Shown here piece after piece: positions 52,963 to 61,776 of a stretch of 64,000 nucleotides of DNA; positions within the stretch are counted from its first letter, which is position 1, and each line of letters begins with the position of its first letter. The position numbers and the translations under genes were made by a program. The notes beneath the pieces were generated by a model. It ran no database searches. It saw only the letters and a list, made by a program, of their open reading frames with translations, and was not told the origin of the DNA. Source of the stretch: Ruminococcus sp. (GTDB lineage: Bacteria > Bacillota > Clostridia > Oscillospirales > Ruminococcaceae); NCBI RefSeq assembly GCF_017464355.1, contig NZ_JAFUAG010000003.1, forward strand, positions 98,692 to 162,691. Direction: 5' to 3'.

Positions 52963-52977
52963 TATACTTTTAGTATG
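52963..52977. promoter_or_regulatory. Palindrome at the LacI-type gene start site
   Basis: ATACT-TTT-AGTAT immediately downstream of the -10 box of the regulator gene. Different in sequence from operators A-F. Confidence 0.35.
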
Positions 52978-53006
52978 ATTATAACGCAAAATGTTCTGTT
53001 TGTCAA
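52978..53006 (-). promoter_or_regulatory. Promoter of the LacI-type regulator
   Basis: On the minus strand TTGACA (53,001-53,006) and TATAAT (52,978-52,983), 17-base spacer; perfect boxes. Confidence 0.85.
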
Positions 53007-53027
53007 GCGCGAATGTGTAAATTTTTG

Positions 53028-54317
53028 TCAGATGATACCTGCCGCCTTGAAAGCCTGCTCCAGGTCGGTAATGAGGTCGTCGGCATCTTCAAGGCCTGCC
53101 GAAATGCGTATGAGGTTTGAGGGTATATCAGCCAGCTTTAGCTCTTCTTCGGTAAGCTCGCTGTGGGTGGTGTTGGGTGAGTCCACTATCAGCGACCTCG
53201 CATCGCCCAGGTTAACATGGTAGTGGAACAGCTTTATGTTGTTCAGGAAAGCCGCTTCCTGCTCAGCAGTGCCCTTTATGCCGAAGCTCAGCACTCCGCC
53301 GCCGCCGTTGGGCAGGTGCTTGTCAGCCAGTTCACGGTATTTGTAGCTTGCAAGGCTGGGGTGGCGCACCCATTCCACAGCAGGGGAGCTTTCAAGGTAA
53401 GCCGCTATCTTCGCCGCATTGGCAGACTGCTTTGCCACTCTCTCCGAAAGAGTTTCCAGCCCGATGATACCCAGGTAAGCGTCCTGGGGCGAAAGCGCCG
53501 CACCCAGCAGGTTCAGGTACACCAGTGTCGCACGGAAGATAAAGAAGTTGTCAGGGAAGATATCAGCAGGGGACTTGCCTTTGAGCATAACTATAGGCTC
53601 ATAGAACTGGGGGTAGCGTTCCTTGGTGTAAAGGCTCATGTCGCCGTTGTCAAGTATAAGTCCCGCTATGATATTGCCGTGGCCTGTCAGCGACTTTGTG
53701 GCTGAGTACACAACAATGTCCGCGCCATGCTCAAAGGGTCTGTAGAGGTAGGGTGTGGCCAGGGTGTTGTCAACTACCACGGGTACCCCGTGCCTGTGGG
53801 CGACTTCGGATATAGCATCTATGTCAGCAAGGTAAGCGTTTGGGTTGCTTACAGACTCCACATACACAGCCTTTACATCGTCGGTCAGCTCGGCCTCCAG
53901 CCTTTCGGGGTCAAGGACGGCATCGGTTATCTTAATGGTAACTCCCAGCTCGGGGAAGAGCCTGTCAAAGGCGTCTATAGTTCCTCCGTAAACATAGGGC
54001 GAAGCCAGTATGGTGCCGCCTTTCGAGGCCAGGTTCAGCAGGGTATAGGTTATGGCCGCCATGCCCGAACCTACAGCCAGAGCATTCTTTGCGCCGTCCA
54101 GCGCCTTTACCCTCTCGGCAAAATAGGTGACGGTGGGGTTGCCCACACGGGTGTAAAGGTAGCCTGCCTCCTTGTAGGTGAACAGGTTCTGAGCGTGCTC
54201 GGTATCTCTGAAATCGTATGAAGCTGTCTGATAGATCGGGGGAGATACTGCCTGCCTGTTGTCCTTAGGCTCGTAGCCCGCCCTTATCTTTCTGGTGTCA
54301 AATCTCAGTTCTGCCAT
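53028..54317 (-). CDS. metY: O-acetylhomoserine sulfhydrylase (MetY)
   Basis: PLP enzyme of 429 residues that joins O-acetylhomoserine with sulfide to make homocysteine, or with methanethiol to make methionine directly. It begins LRFDTRKIRAGYEPKDNRQA and has LYTRVGNPTVTYFAERV, SGMAAITYTLLNLA and the cofactor lysine in VYSATKSLTGHGNIIAGL. The insertion after the lysine (LDNGDMSLYTKERYPQF) and the C-terminal ARSLIVDSPNTTHSELTEEE are typical of OAH sulfhydrylases rather than cystathionine enzymes. Three LacI-type sites lie upstream. It would use the MetA product and could capture a thiol released by the nitrogenase-like enzyme. Confidence 0.93.
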   Translation of the reverse strand: MAELRFDTRKIRAGYEPKDNRQAVSPPIYQTASYDFRDTEHAQNLFTYKEAGYLYTRVGNPTVTYFAERVKALDGAKNALAVGSGMAAITYTLLNLASKGGTILASPYVYGGTIDAFDRLFPELGVTIKITDAVLDPERLEAELTDDVKAVYVESVSNPNAYLADIDAISEVAHRHGVPVVVDNTLATPYLYRPFEHGADIVVYSATKSLTGHGNIIAGLILDNGDMSLYTKERYPQFYEPIVMLKGKSPADIFPDNFFIFRATLVYLNLLGAALSPQDAYLGIIGLETLSERVAKQSANAAKIAAYLESSPAVEWVRHPSLASYKYRELADKHLPNGGGGVLSFGIKGTAEQEAAFLNNIKLFHYHVNLGDARSLIVDSPNTTHSELTEEELKLADIPSNLIRISAGLEDADDLITDLEQAFKAAGII

Positions 54318-54350
54318 TATCATCATTTCCTTTCGGTTTAAGTTGACTAC

Positions 54351-54379
54351 AGTTTACCTTATATCTCAGCTTTGGTCAA
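54351..54379 (-). promoter_or_regulatory. Promoter of metY
   Basis: On the minus strand TTGACC (54,374-54,379) and TAAACT (54,351-54,356), 17-base spacer. Operator D begins 12 bases upstream of the -35 box, as operator A does at the MccB-like promoter. Confidence 0.75.
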
Positions 54380-54390
54380 TAAAAATCGGT

Positions 54391-54402
54391 GACAACGTTC
54401 GC
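54391..54402. promoter_or_regulatory. LacI-type operator D
   Basis: GACAACGTTCGC, flanked by GT and AC; one arm diverged. Centre near -52 of the metY promoter. Confidence 0.55.
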
Positions 54403-54495
54403 ACCCTCCCCCGAAAGAACTGCCCGCCCTGTGCCAAAACTTCCCCGAAAGCCCCGCAGAAAAGGGCGTTCAGCAGGGCATACCTCCCCTTATAC

Positions 54496-54507
54496 GACAA
54501 CGTTATC
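54496..54507. promoter_or_regulatory. LacI-type operator E
   Basis: GACAACGTTATC, exact reverse complement of the A/B/C core, 105 bases beyond operator D. Confidence 0.65.
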
Positions 54508-54575
54508 ACTGCCTTTCTGCGCCATTATGGGGCTATCCGCCCCGGATATATGCACCTTTCCCCGACGGGATATAA

Positions 54576-54587
54576 GATAACGCTATC
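54576..54587. promoter_or_regulatory. LacI-type operator F
   Basis: GATAACGCTATC, one base different from a perfect GATAAC-G-type palindrome, 80 bases beyond operator E. Confidence 0.55.
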
Positions 54588-54711
54588 ATAAAGCAATTCA
54601 CTTATAGGCAGAGCTTATAAGGGATTATAGCAGGCATATATATTGAAGGCCGTTAAAATTTATCTTCCAATTTTGAAGTGTATTGCTGATGATACAGAAT
54701 GTCTTTTTTTC

Positions 54712-54748
54712 GTATTGTTTCCCCCGCCTTCGGCGGGGGAAACAATAC
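54712..54748. repeat. Hairpin element, copy 2
   Basis: Perfect 17-bp arms GTATTGTTTCCCCCGCC with a TTC loop. No T-tract follows on either strand, so it is not a simple terminator. Related in sequence to the hairpin at 34,415-34,447. Confidence 0.7.
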
Positions 54749-54774
54749 ACAACCAAATTGGGATAAAATTATAC

Positions 54775-54803
54775 TTGCATTTTTTCCCGTCATGTGATAT
54801 AAT
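54775..54803 (+). promoter_or_regulatory. Promoter of the LysR-type gene
   Basis: TTGCAT at 54,775-54,780 and TATAAT at 54,798-54,803, 17-base spacer. The -10 box is inside the palindrome TGATAT-A-ATATCA, which might serve autoregulation. Confidence 0.75.
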
Positions 54804-54835
54804 ATCATACAAATCAAATCAGGCAGGTGGGAATT

Positions 54836-55777
54836 ATGACACTACAACAGATAAACTATGCCCTCGCTATCTCCGAATGCGGCTCCATGAACAAGGCGGC
54901 GGAAAAGCTGGGCATATCTCAGCCCACGCTGACAAGTGCGGTGAGGGAGCTGGAAAAAGAGCTGGGCATGGATATTTTTATGCGTACCCACAAGGGCGCT
55001 GTGCCCTCCGCTGAGGGGCAGGGTTTTCTTCATAACGCAGGCCAGCTTTTCAGGCAGTATGAGCTTTTGCAGGAAAAATATATCCTCAAGGAAAAAAAGC
55101 GCCGCTTCGGGGTCTCCACCCAGCATTACTCCTTTGCGGTAAGCGCCTTTATACAGACGGTGCGGCATTATAACACCCTTGAATTCGAGTTCGCCGTCCG
55201 CGAGACCGAGACCCTTGATGTTATCCGTGATGTGGCTGCCTTGCGCAGTGAGATAGGCGTGCTTTATATCTCCGACTTCAACCGCAAGCCCATTGAAAAA
55301 CAGCTTGAAGAAAACGAACTTGTCTTCACCGAGCTTGTGCGCTGCAAGGCCTATGTCTACCTGTGGAAAGGCCACCCCCTGGCCAATGAGCCCTCCATAA
55401 GCCTTGAACAGCTGGAGCCCTATCCCTGCCTTTCCTTTGAGCAGAACGGCAGGGACGGCTATCTCTATGCCGAGGAGATACTCAGCGAGAACATCTACCC
55501 CCGCATGATAAAAGCCACCGACCGCGCCGCCATGGGCGAGATGATGCAGGAGCTTGACGGCTACACCCTCTGCTCGGGCATACTCTGCAAAGAGCTGGGC
55601 GGCGATGACTACAGGGTAGTCCCTTTCCGTGAGGACAGCCGCAGCAGCAACAGCATTATGGAGATAGGCTATATCCGCAAAAAGCACTGCCCCCTCAGTG
55701 ACATAGGCCGCACATACATCGACGAGGTCAGAAAAAGCCTGGCTGTGAATGCGGTGCGGCAGACGGATGATATCTGA
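54836..55777 (+). CDS. LysR-family transcriptional regulator
   Basis: A 313-residue regulator. The winged helix-turn-helix is ISECGSMNKAAEKLGISQPT followed by LTSAVRELEKELGMDIFMR. A linker helix and LysR substrate-binding domain come next (FAVRETETLDVIRDVAALRS, PYPCLSFEQNGRDG). Divergent from metY, the usual position for a LysR regulator of its neighbour, and LysR proteins (CysB, MetR, CysL, YtlI) often control sulfur genes; both are suggestive only. Start at ATG 54,836; an in-frame GTG three codons earlier is part of the RBS region. Confidence 0.9.
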   Translation: MTLQQINYALAISECGSMNKAAEKLGISQPTLTSAVRELEKELGMDIFMRTHKGAVPSAEGQGFLHNAGQLFRQYELLQEKYILKEKKRRFGVSTQHYSFAVSAFIQTVRHYNTLEFEFAVRETETLDVIRDVAALRSEIGVLYISDFNRKPIEKQLEENELVFTELVRCKAYVYLWKGHPLANEPSISLEQLEPYPCLSFEQNGRDGYLYAEEILSENIYPRMIKATDRAAMGEMMQELDGYTLCSGILCKELGGDDYRVVPFREDSRSSNSIMEIGYIRKKHCPLSDIGRTYIDEVRKSLAVNAVRQTDDI

Positions 55778-55795
55778 AATGCAAAGTGATAAAAC

Positions 55796-55852
55796 AAAAA
55801 CGCCCCTTGCGAGATAAGGTTGCTCCTCATCTCACAAAGGCCGTTTTCTTTA
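55796..55852. terminator. Bidirectional terminator between the LysR and ABC exporter genes
   Basis: Imperfect stem AAAAACG..CCTTGcGAGAT / ATCTCaCAAAGG..CGTTTT with T-rich sequence on both strands. Confidence 0.7.
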
Positions 55853-55859
55853 GATCATC

Positions 55860-57629
55860 TTATGCCGACTGCGATGTATACAGCTCGTAGTAAGCGCCCC
55901 GCTTTTCCATAAGCTCATCGTGGCTGCCGCTTTCGAGTATGCCCTTGTCGTCGATGTACATTATGCGGTCGCAGCCCCGTATGGTGGAGAGCCTGTGGGA
56001 TATGATGAACGATGTCCGTCCTTTCAGCAGGCGGTTTATGCCCTGCTGCAAAAGCGCCTCTGTCTTGGCATCAATGGAAGATGTTGCCTCGTCCAGCACC
56101 AGTATCTTCGGGTCACTGAGCAGCGTCCTCGCAAAGCTTATCAGCTGCTTCTCGCCGCCCGAAAGCTTGCTGCCCCTCTCGTTTACCTCGGTATCGTAGC
56201 CCTGTGCCATCTGGCTGATGAATTCGTCCGCACAAACGGTCTTCGCCGCCGCCCGCACTTCTTCGTCGGTGGCATCCAGCTTGCTGTAGCGTATGTTGTC
56301 CATTATGGTGCCGCTGAAAATAAAACTGTCCTGCAGCATTATGCCCATCTGGCTCCTCAGAGACTTCAGCGTCACGTCAGATATCGGCACACCGTCCACC
56401 GTTATCCGTCCCTTGTCAATGTCGTAAAAACGGGATATCAGCGATACTATGGTGGATTTGCCCGCGCCCGTAGGTCCTACCAGCGCAATGCTCTCGCCTG
56501 CCTTCACATCAAAGGAGATATGCTCCAGTACGTTTATGTCCTTCTCATACCCGAAGGTCACGTCCTCAAAGCTTACCTGACCTGTTATCTCGCCCAGCTC
56601 CTTTGCGCCTTCCTTGTCGCTTATGGTCACAGGCTCGTCCAGGGTCTCAAATATGCGCTCCAGATAAGCTATGTTGTTGATGAAGTTGTTCATTATGTTC
56701 GATATGTTCATTATAGGCTGCCAGAAGCGGCTGGCGTAACCCGTCATAGCCGCCAGCACACCCAGCGATACAGTTTCACGGGGCAGCACCAGCAGCCCTA
56801 TCACGAACAGCGCCGCCCTTATCAGGGTGGATATGTTGTCCGTAGCAGGCCATACCAGGTTCGAGAACTTAACAGCCCTCATCCAGGCGGTGCGGTACTT
56901 TTCGTTGAGCTTGTCGTATATCTCAGCGTTCTCTTCCTCACGGTTGAATACCTGGGTTATCCTTGCGCCTACAATGTTCTCCTGCAAATATGCATTCATG
57001 TTTGAGGACTTGTTCGATACGTCCTGCCATGCCCGTCTCTGCTGCTTCTTTATAGCGAACATCACCAGCATGAATATGGGCAGACCCGACAGCGCCACCA
57101 GCGTCAGCTTGGGGCTTACTATCAGCATGAACACCAGTATGAATATCATGTTCAGTATCTCCATGACAAAGTTGATGATACCGTTTGAAAGCATATCCGA
57201 TACCGAGTTCACATAGTTTATCACCCTTATGAGTATCTTGCCGTGGGGTCTGTCATCATAGTAGGTAAAGGGCAGCTTCTGCAAATGGGCGAACAGGTCT
57301 TCTCTTATGTCGAAGATTATGTTCTGCCCCACCACGGTCATTATCCTGCCGCGGATATTTCCCAGGGCCGTTGCCGCAATGTTGAAGCCCAGCAGCCCCA
57401 GCCCCAGCAGCATAAGCTCCTTAATGTCCTTTTCGGGAATGGTCACGTCCAGCGCCCGCTGTGTCAGCAAAGGCCCTATCAGCCCGAAGACCGCCGCCGC
57501 CATGCTTATTATCAGCGAGAGTATCATCTTCCCCTGATATTTCTTTATGTATACATATGAACGTTTCAGGTGGGTAAAGTCAAAGGGGGTCTCCAGCTGT
57601 TCGTCAACGTCGTATTTGTTCCTTGCCAT
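55860..57629 (-). CDS. ABC exporter half-transporter with canonical ATPase site
   Basis: A 589-residue fused permease-ATPase. Six membrane helices occupy about residues 30-320 (for example MILSLIISMAAAVFGLIGPL). The nucleotide-binding domain has Walker A GPTGAGKST, signature LSGGEKQL and Walker B LVLDEATSSID with the catalytic Glu. Its start overlaps the stop of its partner (TAATG), indicating a heterodimer like BmrCD or TM287/288. Substrate (drug, lipid or peptide) is unknown. Confidence 0.92.
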   Translation of the reverse strand: MARNKYDVDEQLETPFDFTHLKRSYVYIKKYQGKMILSLIISMAAAVFGLIGPLLTQRALDVTIPEKDIKELMLLGLGLLGFNIAATALGNIRGRIMTVVGQNIIFDIREDLFAHLQKLPFTYYDDRPHGKILIRVINYVNSVSDMLSNGIINFVMEILNMIFILVFMLIVSPKLTLVALSGLPIFMLVMFAIKKQQRRAWQDVSNKSSNMNAYLQENIVGARITQVFNREEENAEIYDKLNEKYRTAWMRAVKFSNLVWPATDNISTLIRAALFVIGLLVLPRETVSLGVLAAMTGYASRFWQPIMNISNIMNNFINNIAYLERIFETLDEPVTISDKEGAKELGEITGQVSFEDVTFGYEKDINVLEHISFDVKAGESIALVGPTGAGKSTIVSLISRFYDIDKGRITVDGVPISDVTLKSLRSQMGIMLQDSFIFSGTIMDNIRYSKLDATDEEVRAAAKTVCADEFISQMAQGYDTEVNERGSKLSGGEKQLISFARTLLSDPKILVLDEATSSIDAKTEALLQQGINRLLKGRTSFIISHRLSTIRGCDRIMYIDDKGILESGSHDELMEKRGAYYELYTSQSA

Positions 57630-59416
57630 TATGCCCCCACCTCACTTTCAGCCTTGCAGTTTATGCCGCTTTGCAGCTCGTATATCTGTTTGTAGTAGCC
57701 CTCACGCTTTATCAGCTCATCGTGAGTGCCTATGTCGGCTATCCTGCCGTCATGCAGTATTATTATCTTGTCCGCATTCTTAGAAGAGCTTATCCTCTGT
57801 GCAATGATTATCTTGGTGCATTCAAAATCCAGCCCGCCGTTCAGGCTCTGCTGAATGTAATGCTCCGTTTCCATATCCACCGCCGAGGTCGTGTCGTCCA
57901 GTATCAGCACCGAGGGCTTTATAGCTATGGCTCTCGCCAGTGATATACGCTGCTTCTGTCCGCCCGAAAGGCCTACGCCCCTCTCTCCCACAATGGTGTC
58001 GTACTTCTCGGGCAGCTTCTCAATGAATTCGCTGGCCGCCGCCAGTTCGGCACAGCGGTGTACATAGGCTTCCTCCATGTCGCTGTCGCCGTAGGCTATG
58101 TTCGAGTCTATGGTGTCCGAATAAAGCAGAACGTCCTGGGTAGCTATGCCTATGCCCCTTCGCAGGGTGTGCAGCTTGTGCATACGCACGTTCATGCCGT
58201 CCACCAGCACCTCGCCCTTGTCGCAGTCGAAAAACCTGGGTATCAGGTTTATCAGCGAGGTCTTGCCGCTGCCTGTCTCACCCATTATGACCACAGTTTC
58301 CCCCGGCTCGATGTGGAAGCTTATGTTGTCAAGTATGCGCTTGTCCCCGATGGAGAAAGATACGTTTCTGAACTCCACCTCGCCCCTGAGCTTTTCTTCC
58401 TTTTCCTCAGCGTCCTCACGGTCAACAATACGGGGCGCCTCATAGTATATCTCAATGACCTTGCTGGCCGAAGCCATAAAGCGGTAAAAGTCGTTGACGT
58501 AGTTGCCCATGTTCCTCATGGGGTTGCTCACCGCCCACAGCAGACCCGAGATAGCCACATACTGCCCCATGGTCAGGTGCTGCTTTATCATGAAGTATCC
58601 GCCGCACATCAGCAGCATCACGCTCAGCGCACCTGCCGCTATGTCGATGAAGGGGTGGTATTTCAGCCATACCATAGCCGCCTTGATGTTTGCGCTCCTG
58701 TACTCTTCGTCCTTTTTGCGGAACTTCTCTATCTCGTATTCTTCCTTGGCAAAGGCCTTTACCACCCTGTTGCCCGAGATGTTCTCCTGCGCCGCTGTGT
58801 TCAGCTCCGAGGAAGTCTCTCTCACCTTGCGGTAAGCAGGCTTCGCATGGCGTGAGAACAGCCTGGTCACAAAGAATATCACAGGCGTCATGGCAAGTAT
58901 GCATAAAGCCGTCCGCCAGTCAATGGTGAAAAAGTATATCATCGAGGCCGCAAACAGCGCCAGGCTCTCCACACAGCCCTTTATCACCCAGGATACCATG
59001 TGCCTTACCATGTCCAGGTCGCCTGTCAGCCTGGTCATCAGGTCGCCCGTCCTGAACCTGTCATAGAAATCCATATCCTGGTTCTCTATCTTGCGGAAAA
59101 GGTGGGTCCTTATCTTGTATATCATGCCCTGAGAAGCCTTCTCGTAGTACATATTGCAGGCATACTGCATACTGGTCCTCAGCAGGGTGAAGCCCACCAT
59201 GCCCACTATCAGCCAGATCAGCAGACCCCTCTGCTCCCTCAGGTTCTCCGCCGCATTCTCGTTCGATATGAACGTGTCGATTATCTTCGACTGAAAATAA
59301 GGCGAGGTTATGTAAAGCCCGTTGCAGGCTATCGAAAGCATCAGCGCCACAATGTAGGCCGCCCTGCTCTCTTTCATGTTCACCCATAGCCATTTCAGCT
59401 GGAACATATTCTTCAC
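57629..59416 (-). CDS. ABC exporter half-transporter with degenerate ATPase site
   Basis: A 595-residue fused permease-ATPase, first of the two genes. Walker A is GETGSGKTS, signature LSGGQKQR and Walker B VLILDDTTSAVD, in which Asp replaces the catalytic Glu, the usual mark of the inactive site in heterodimeric ABC exporters. The loop ends AQRIS instead of the common SHRLS, another degenerate-site feature (switch His lost). Six membrane helices occupy the N-terminal half. RBS AAGGAG. Confidence 0.92.
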   Translation of the reverse strand: MKNMFQLKWLWVNMKESRAAYIVALMLSIACNGLYITSPYFQSKIIDTFISNENAAENLREQRGLLIWLIVGMVGFTLLRTSMQYACNMYYEKASQGMIYKIRTHLFRKIENQDMDFYDRFRTGDLMTRLTGDLDMVRHMVSWVIKGCVESLALFAASMIYFFTIDWRTALCILAMTPVIFFVTRLFSRHAKPAYRKVRETSSELNTAAQENISGNRVVKAFAKEEYEIEKFRKKDEEYRSANIKAAMVWLKYHPFIDIAAGALSVMLLMCGGYFMIKQHLTMGQYVAISGLLWAVSNPMRNMGNYVNDFYRFMASASKVIEIYYEAPRIVDREDAEEKEEKLRGEVEFRNVSFSIGDKRILDNISFHIEPGETVVIMGETGSGKTSLINLIPRFFDCDKGEVLVDGMNVRMHKLHTLRRGIGIATQDVLLYSDTIDSNIAYGDSDMEEAYVHRCAELAAASEFIEKLPEKYDTIVGERGVGLSGGQKQRISLARAIAIKPSVLILDDTTSAVDMETEHYIQQSLNGGLDFECTKIIIAQRISSSKNADKIIILHDGRIADIGTHDELIKREGYYKQIYELQSGINCKAESEVGA

Positions 59417-59462
59417 TCCTTAGAATATCTCGTCTTCTGTCCGTTTTCTTGAAATCCTATTA

Positions 59463-59490
59463 ATTATATCACAAGTAGCGAGAATTTGAA
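59463..59490 (-). promoter_or_regulatory. Promoter of the ABC exporter genes
   Basis: On the minus strand TTCAAA (59,485-59,490) and TATAAT (59,463-59,468), 16-base spacer. The palindrome TAGTATATACTA abuts the -35 box, a probable regulator site. Confidence 0.65.
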
Positions 59491-59670
59491 TAGTATATAC
59501 TATACTTTTTTTAACATATCCTATTTTTATAGAACTGAAAACGTTTAACACTCCCCGCCGCAGCCCCGCATAAAACGCTGTGATATTTCTGTCAGCCGAC
59601 GCAGACGGTTTACGCTTTCTAGCAACAAGCCCTCTGCCAATTATTGCTCTGCCGATATAGATCCACCCTC

Positions 59671-59807
59671 TCCCCCGAAGCCTCCCCGGCTCCAGTACCT
59701 TCCGCACCTTTATCCCCGTTATCTCCATGAAACACCCTCCCGCCGCATATGCCGCCCCCGCCGCCGACAGCGCACCGCCCTCGTAAACCCCGCCTTTTGT
59801 CAGACAA
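59671..59807 (-). pseudogene. Truncated duplicate of the spoVG 5' region
   Basis: About 137 bases closely match 60,008-60,151: upstream DNA, RBS and the first codons (MEITGIKVRKVLEPGRLRG). After codon 19 the frame runs into unrelated sequence (RGWIYIGRAI...) and stops at 59,420, so it cannot make SpoVG. Most differences from the intact copy are point changes plus a small indel. Confidence 0.8.
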
Positions 59808-59809
59808 AC

Positions 59810-60067
59810 TCACTCCGCCGCCCGCTCAAAGGCCTTCAGCACCCTCTCCTCTATCTCCTCCCTGGCCTCCGCCGTTATCGGGTGAACAATATCGCGGAAG
59901 ACCCCGTTCTCGTCCCGCCTACTGGGCATGGCCACAAACAGCCGCCTGTCCCCCTGAACTATCTTTATGTCATGTACCGCGAACACCCCGTCAAAGGTCA
60001 CGCTCACTATCCCCCGAAGCCGCCCCTGCTCCAAAACCTTCCGCACCTTTATCCCCGTTATCTCCAT
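59810..60067 (-). CDS. spoVG: Regulator SpoVG
   Basis: An 85-residue RNA/DNA-binding regulator. Sequence MEITGIKVRKVLEQGRLRG, then VSVTFDGVFAVHDIKIVQG, RRLFVAMPSRRDENGVFRDI and VHPITAEAREEIEERVLKAF is SpoVG over its whole length. Start chosen at the MEITGIKV methionine with GGGAGGG upstream. SpoVG occurs in many non-sporulating Firmicutes, so sporulation is not implied. Divergent from murC. Confidence 0.95.
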   Translation of the reverse strand: MEITGIKVRKVLEQGRLRGIVSVTFDGVFAVHDIKIVQGDRRLFVAMPSRRDENGVFRDIVHPITAEAREEIEERVLKAFERAAE

Positions 60068-60322
60068 GAAACACCCTCCCGCTGCATATGCCGCCCGTGC
60101 CGCCGACAGCGCACCGCCCTCGGGAAAACCCCGCCTTTTGTCAGACAAATTTCCCCGAAGCCCACGCGCTGCCGCCCCACGGACGGCAGACCTTTCGTCC
60201 TACGGGATTATTTTTGCACCAAATGAAAAAAATATTCGTAAAAGGTCTTTATTTTTCTGAAAAAATGTAGTATAATAAAAAAGGATATATGTACATTTGT
60301 TTTTTTGAGGAGGAATAACTCG

Positions 60323-61756
60323 ATGAGTCAGGTTCTTACAGAAGAGATCCTTAAAAGTATAAAGAGAGTTCATTTTATAGGCATAGGCGGATCGGGTATG
60401 TATCCGCTGGCACAGATATTCCATTCCAAAGGCTATGAGATAACAGGCTCCGACAATAACGAGACCGAGACCCTTGAAGCTGTCCGCAAGCTGGGCATAA
60501 AGGTGTACCTCGGCCAGCGCGCCGAAAATATCGAGGGCGCCGAGCTTATAATATATACCGCCGCTATCATGGCGGATAACCCCGAGCTTATCGCAGCTAA
60601 GGCCAGCAGTGCCATCGTCTGCGAAAGGGCTGATATACTGGGCGTCATCACAGGCTGGTACGATAATGCCATATGCGTATGCGGCACCCACGGCAAGACC
60701 ACTACCTCTTCCATGCTCACCCAGATATTCGTTGACGCAGGGGAGGATATCAGCTGTGTCATCGGCGGAAAGCTCCCCAGCATAGGCGGCTCGGGCAGGG
60801 CAGGCTCTTCGGATAACATGGTCTGCGAGGCCTGTGAGTATCAGGATCATTTCCTTAAGCTCTACCCCGACTGCGCTGTCATACTCAACGTTGATGCCGA
60901 CCACCTGGAGTATTTCAAGACTATCGACAATATTATAAAGAGTTTCCATAAATTTGCAGAAATGGCCGCCAAAGCCGTCATCTATAACGGCGATGACGCC
61001 AATACCCTCAAAGCTATGGAGGGTATAAGCGGCAAGACCCTCATCAGCTTCGGCTGGGATAAGAAGAATGACTATTCCGCCGAGATCATCAGCAAAAAAG
61101 GCCTCGTCACTAAGTTTGAGGTCTTCGTAAAGGGCGAGAGCGCAGGGGAGTTCGAGATAAATGTCCCCGGCGACCATAATGTGCTGAACGCCCTGGCAGC
61201 TCTGGCTGCCGCCGACTATTCAGGCCTGGAGCTTCCTGTTGCCGCCAAAGGCCTTGCAAGCTTCCACGGCGCTATAAGACGTTTCCAGCTCATAGATAAA
61301 GTGGGCGGTATCACCATAGTCGATGACTATGCCCACCACCCCAAGGAGATAGAGGTCACTCTGCGGGCAGCCAAAGGCCTTGATTTCAACAGGGTCTGGG
61401 CAGTGCTGCAGCCCTTTACCTATTCCCGCACCGAGATACTCATGGACGATTTCGCAAGGGCGCTGGAGATAGCAGATATCTCCGTCATCACCGATATCAT
61501 GGGCTCCCGCGAGAAGAACGACCACGGCATCTATACCGAGATGCTGGGCGCTAAAACAAAGAACGCAGTCTGGTTCGATACCCCCCATGAGGTCGTCGAT
61601 AAGCAGACCGCCGAGCAGAAAGAAAAGAACTTCGATGAGTGCATAGACTATATCATCAAAAATAAGCAGGACGGAGATATCGTTATAACTCTGGGCTGCG
61701 GCGATGTTTATAAGCTGGCCAAAAAGCTGGCAAAAAGGCTGAGAGATACCGAGTAG
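60323..61756 (+). CDS. murC: UDP-N-acetylmuramate-L-alanine ligase
   Basis: Adds the first amino acid to the peptidoglycan precursor. The 477-residue ligase has HFIGIGGSGMYPLAQIFHSK (UDP-binding loop), CGTHGKTTTSSMLTQIF (ATP P-loop), PGDHNVLNALAALAAA and VDDYAHHPKEIEVTLRAA. Start ATG at 60,323 lies 9 bases after GAGGAGG; the -10 box TATAAT is at 60,271. lexA follows 20 bases downstream and is probably cotranscribed. Confidence 0.97.
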   Translation: MSQVLTEEILKSIKRVHFIGIGGSGMYPLAQIFHSKGYEITGSDNNETETLEAVRKLGIKVYLGQRAENIEGAELIIYTAAIMADNPELIAAKASSAIVCERADILGVITGWYDNAICVCGTHGKTTTSSMLTQIFVDAGEDISCVIGGKLPSIGGSGRAGSSDNMVCEACEYQDHFLKLYPDCAVILNVDADHLEYFKTIDNIIKSFHKFAEMAAKAVIYNGDDANTLKAMEGISGKTLISFGWDKKNDYSAEIISKKGLVTKFEVFVKGESAGEFEINVPGDHNVLNALAALAAADYSGLELPVAAKGLASFHGAIRRFQLIDKVGGITIVDDYAHHPKEIEVTLRAAKGLDFNRVWAVLQPFTYSRTEILMDDFARALEIADISVITDIMGSREKNDHGIYTEMLGAKTKNAVWFDTPHEVVDKQTAEQKEKNFDECIDYIIKNKQDGDIVITLGCGDVYKLAKKLAKRLRDTE

Positions 61757-61776
61757 CGGCCGGGAAGGAGGTTACT

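Larger units (their letters stand above)
54318..54835. other. Intergenic regulatory region between metY and the LysR gene
   Basis: Holds divergent promoters for metY and the LysR-type gene, three LacI-type operators (54,391; 54,496; 54,576) and a perfect 17-bp hairpin (54,712-54,748). No gene is supported here. Confidence 0.7.
59417..59809. other. Intergenic region upstream of the ABC exporter, with spoVG remnant
   Basis: Carries the exporter promoter and the palindrome TAGTATATACTA next to it (59,491-59,502). A cre-like TGAAAACGTTTAACA lies at 59,536, followed by the duplicated 5' part of spoVG. No intact gene. Confidence 0.65.

Noticed and set aside
61757-61776. LexA box before lexA
   Set aside because: The 20-base gap holds only the RBS, and no GAAC-N4-GTTC-type palindrome is present.
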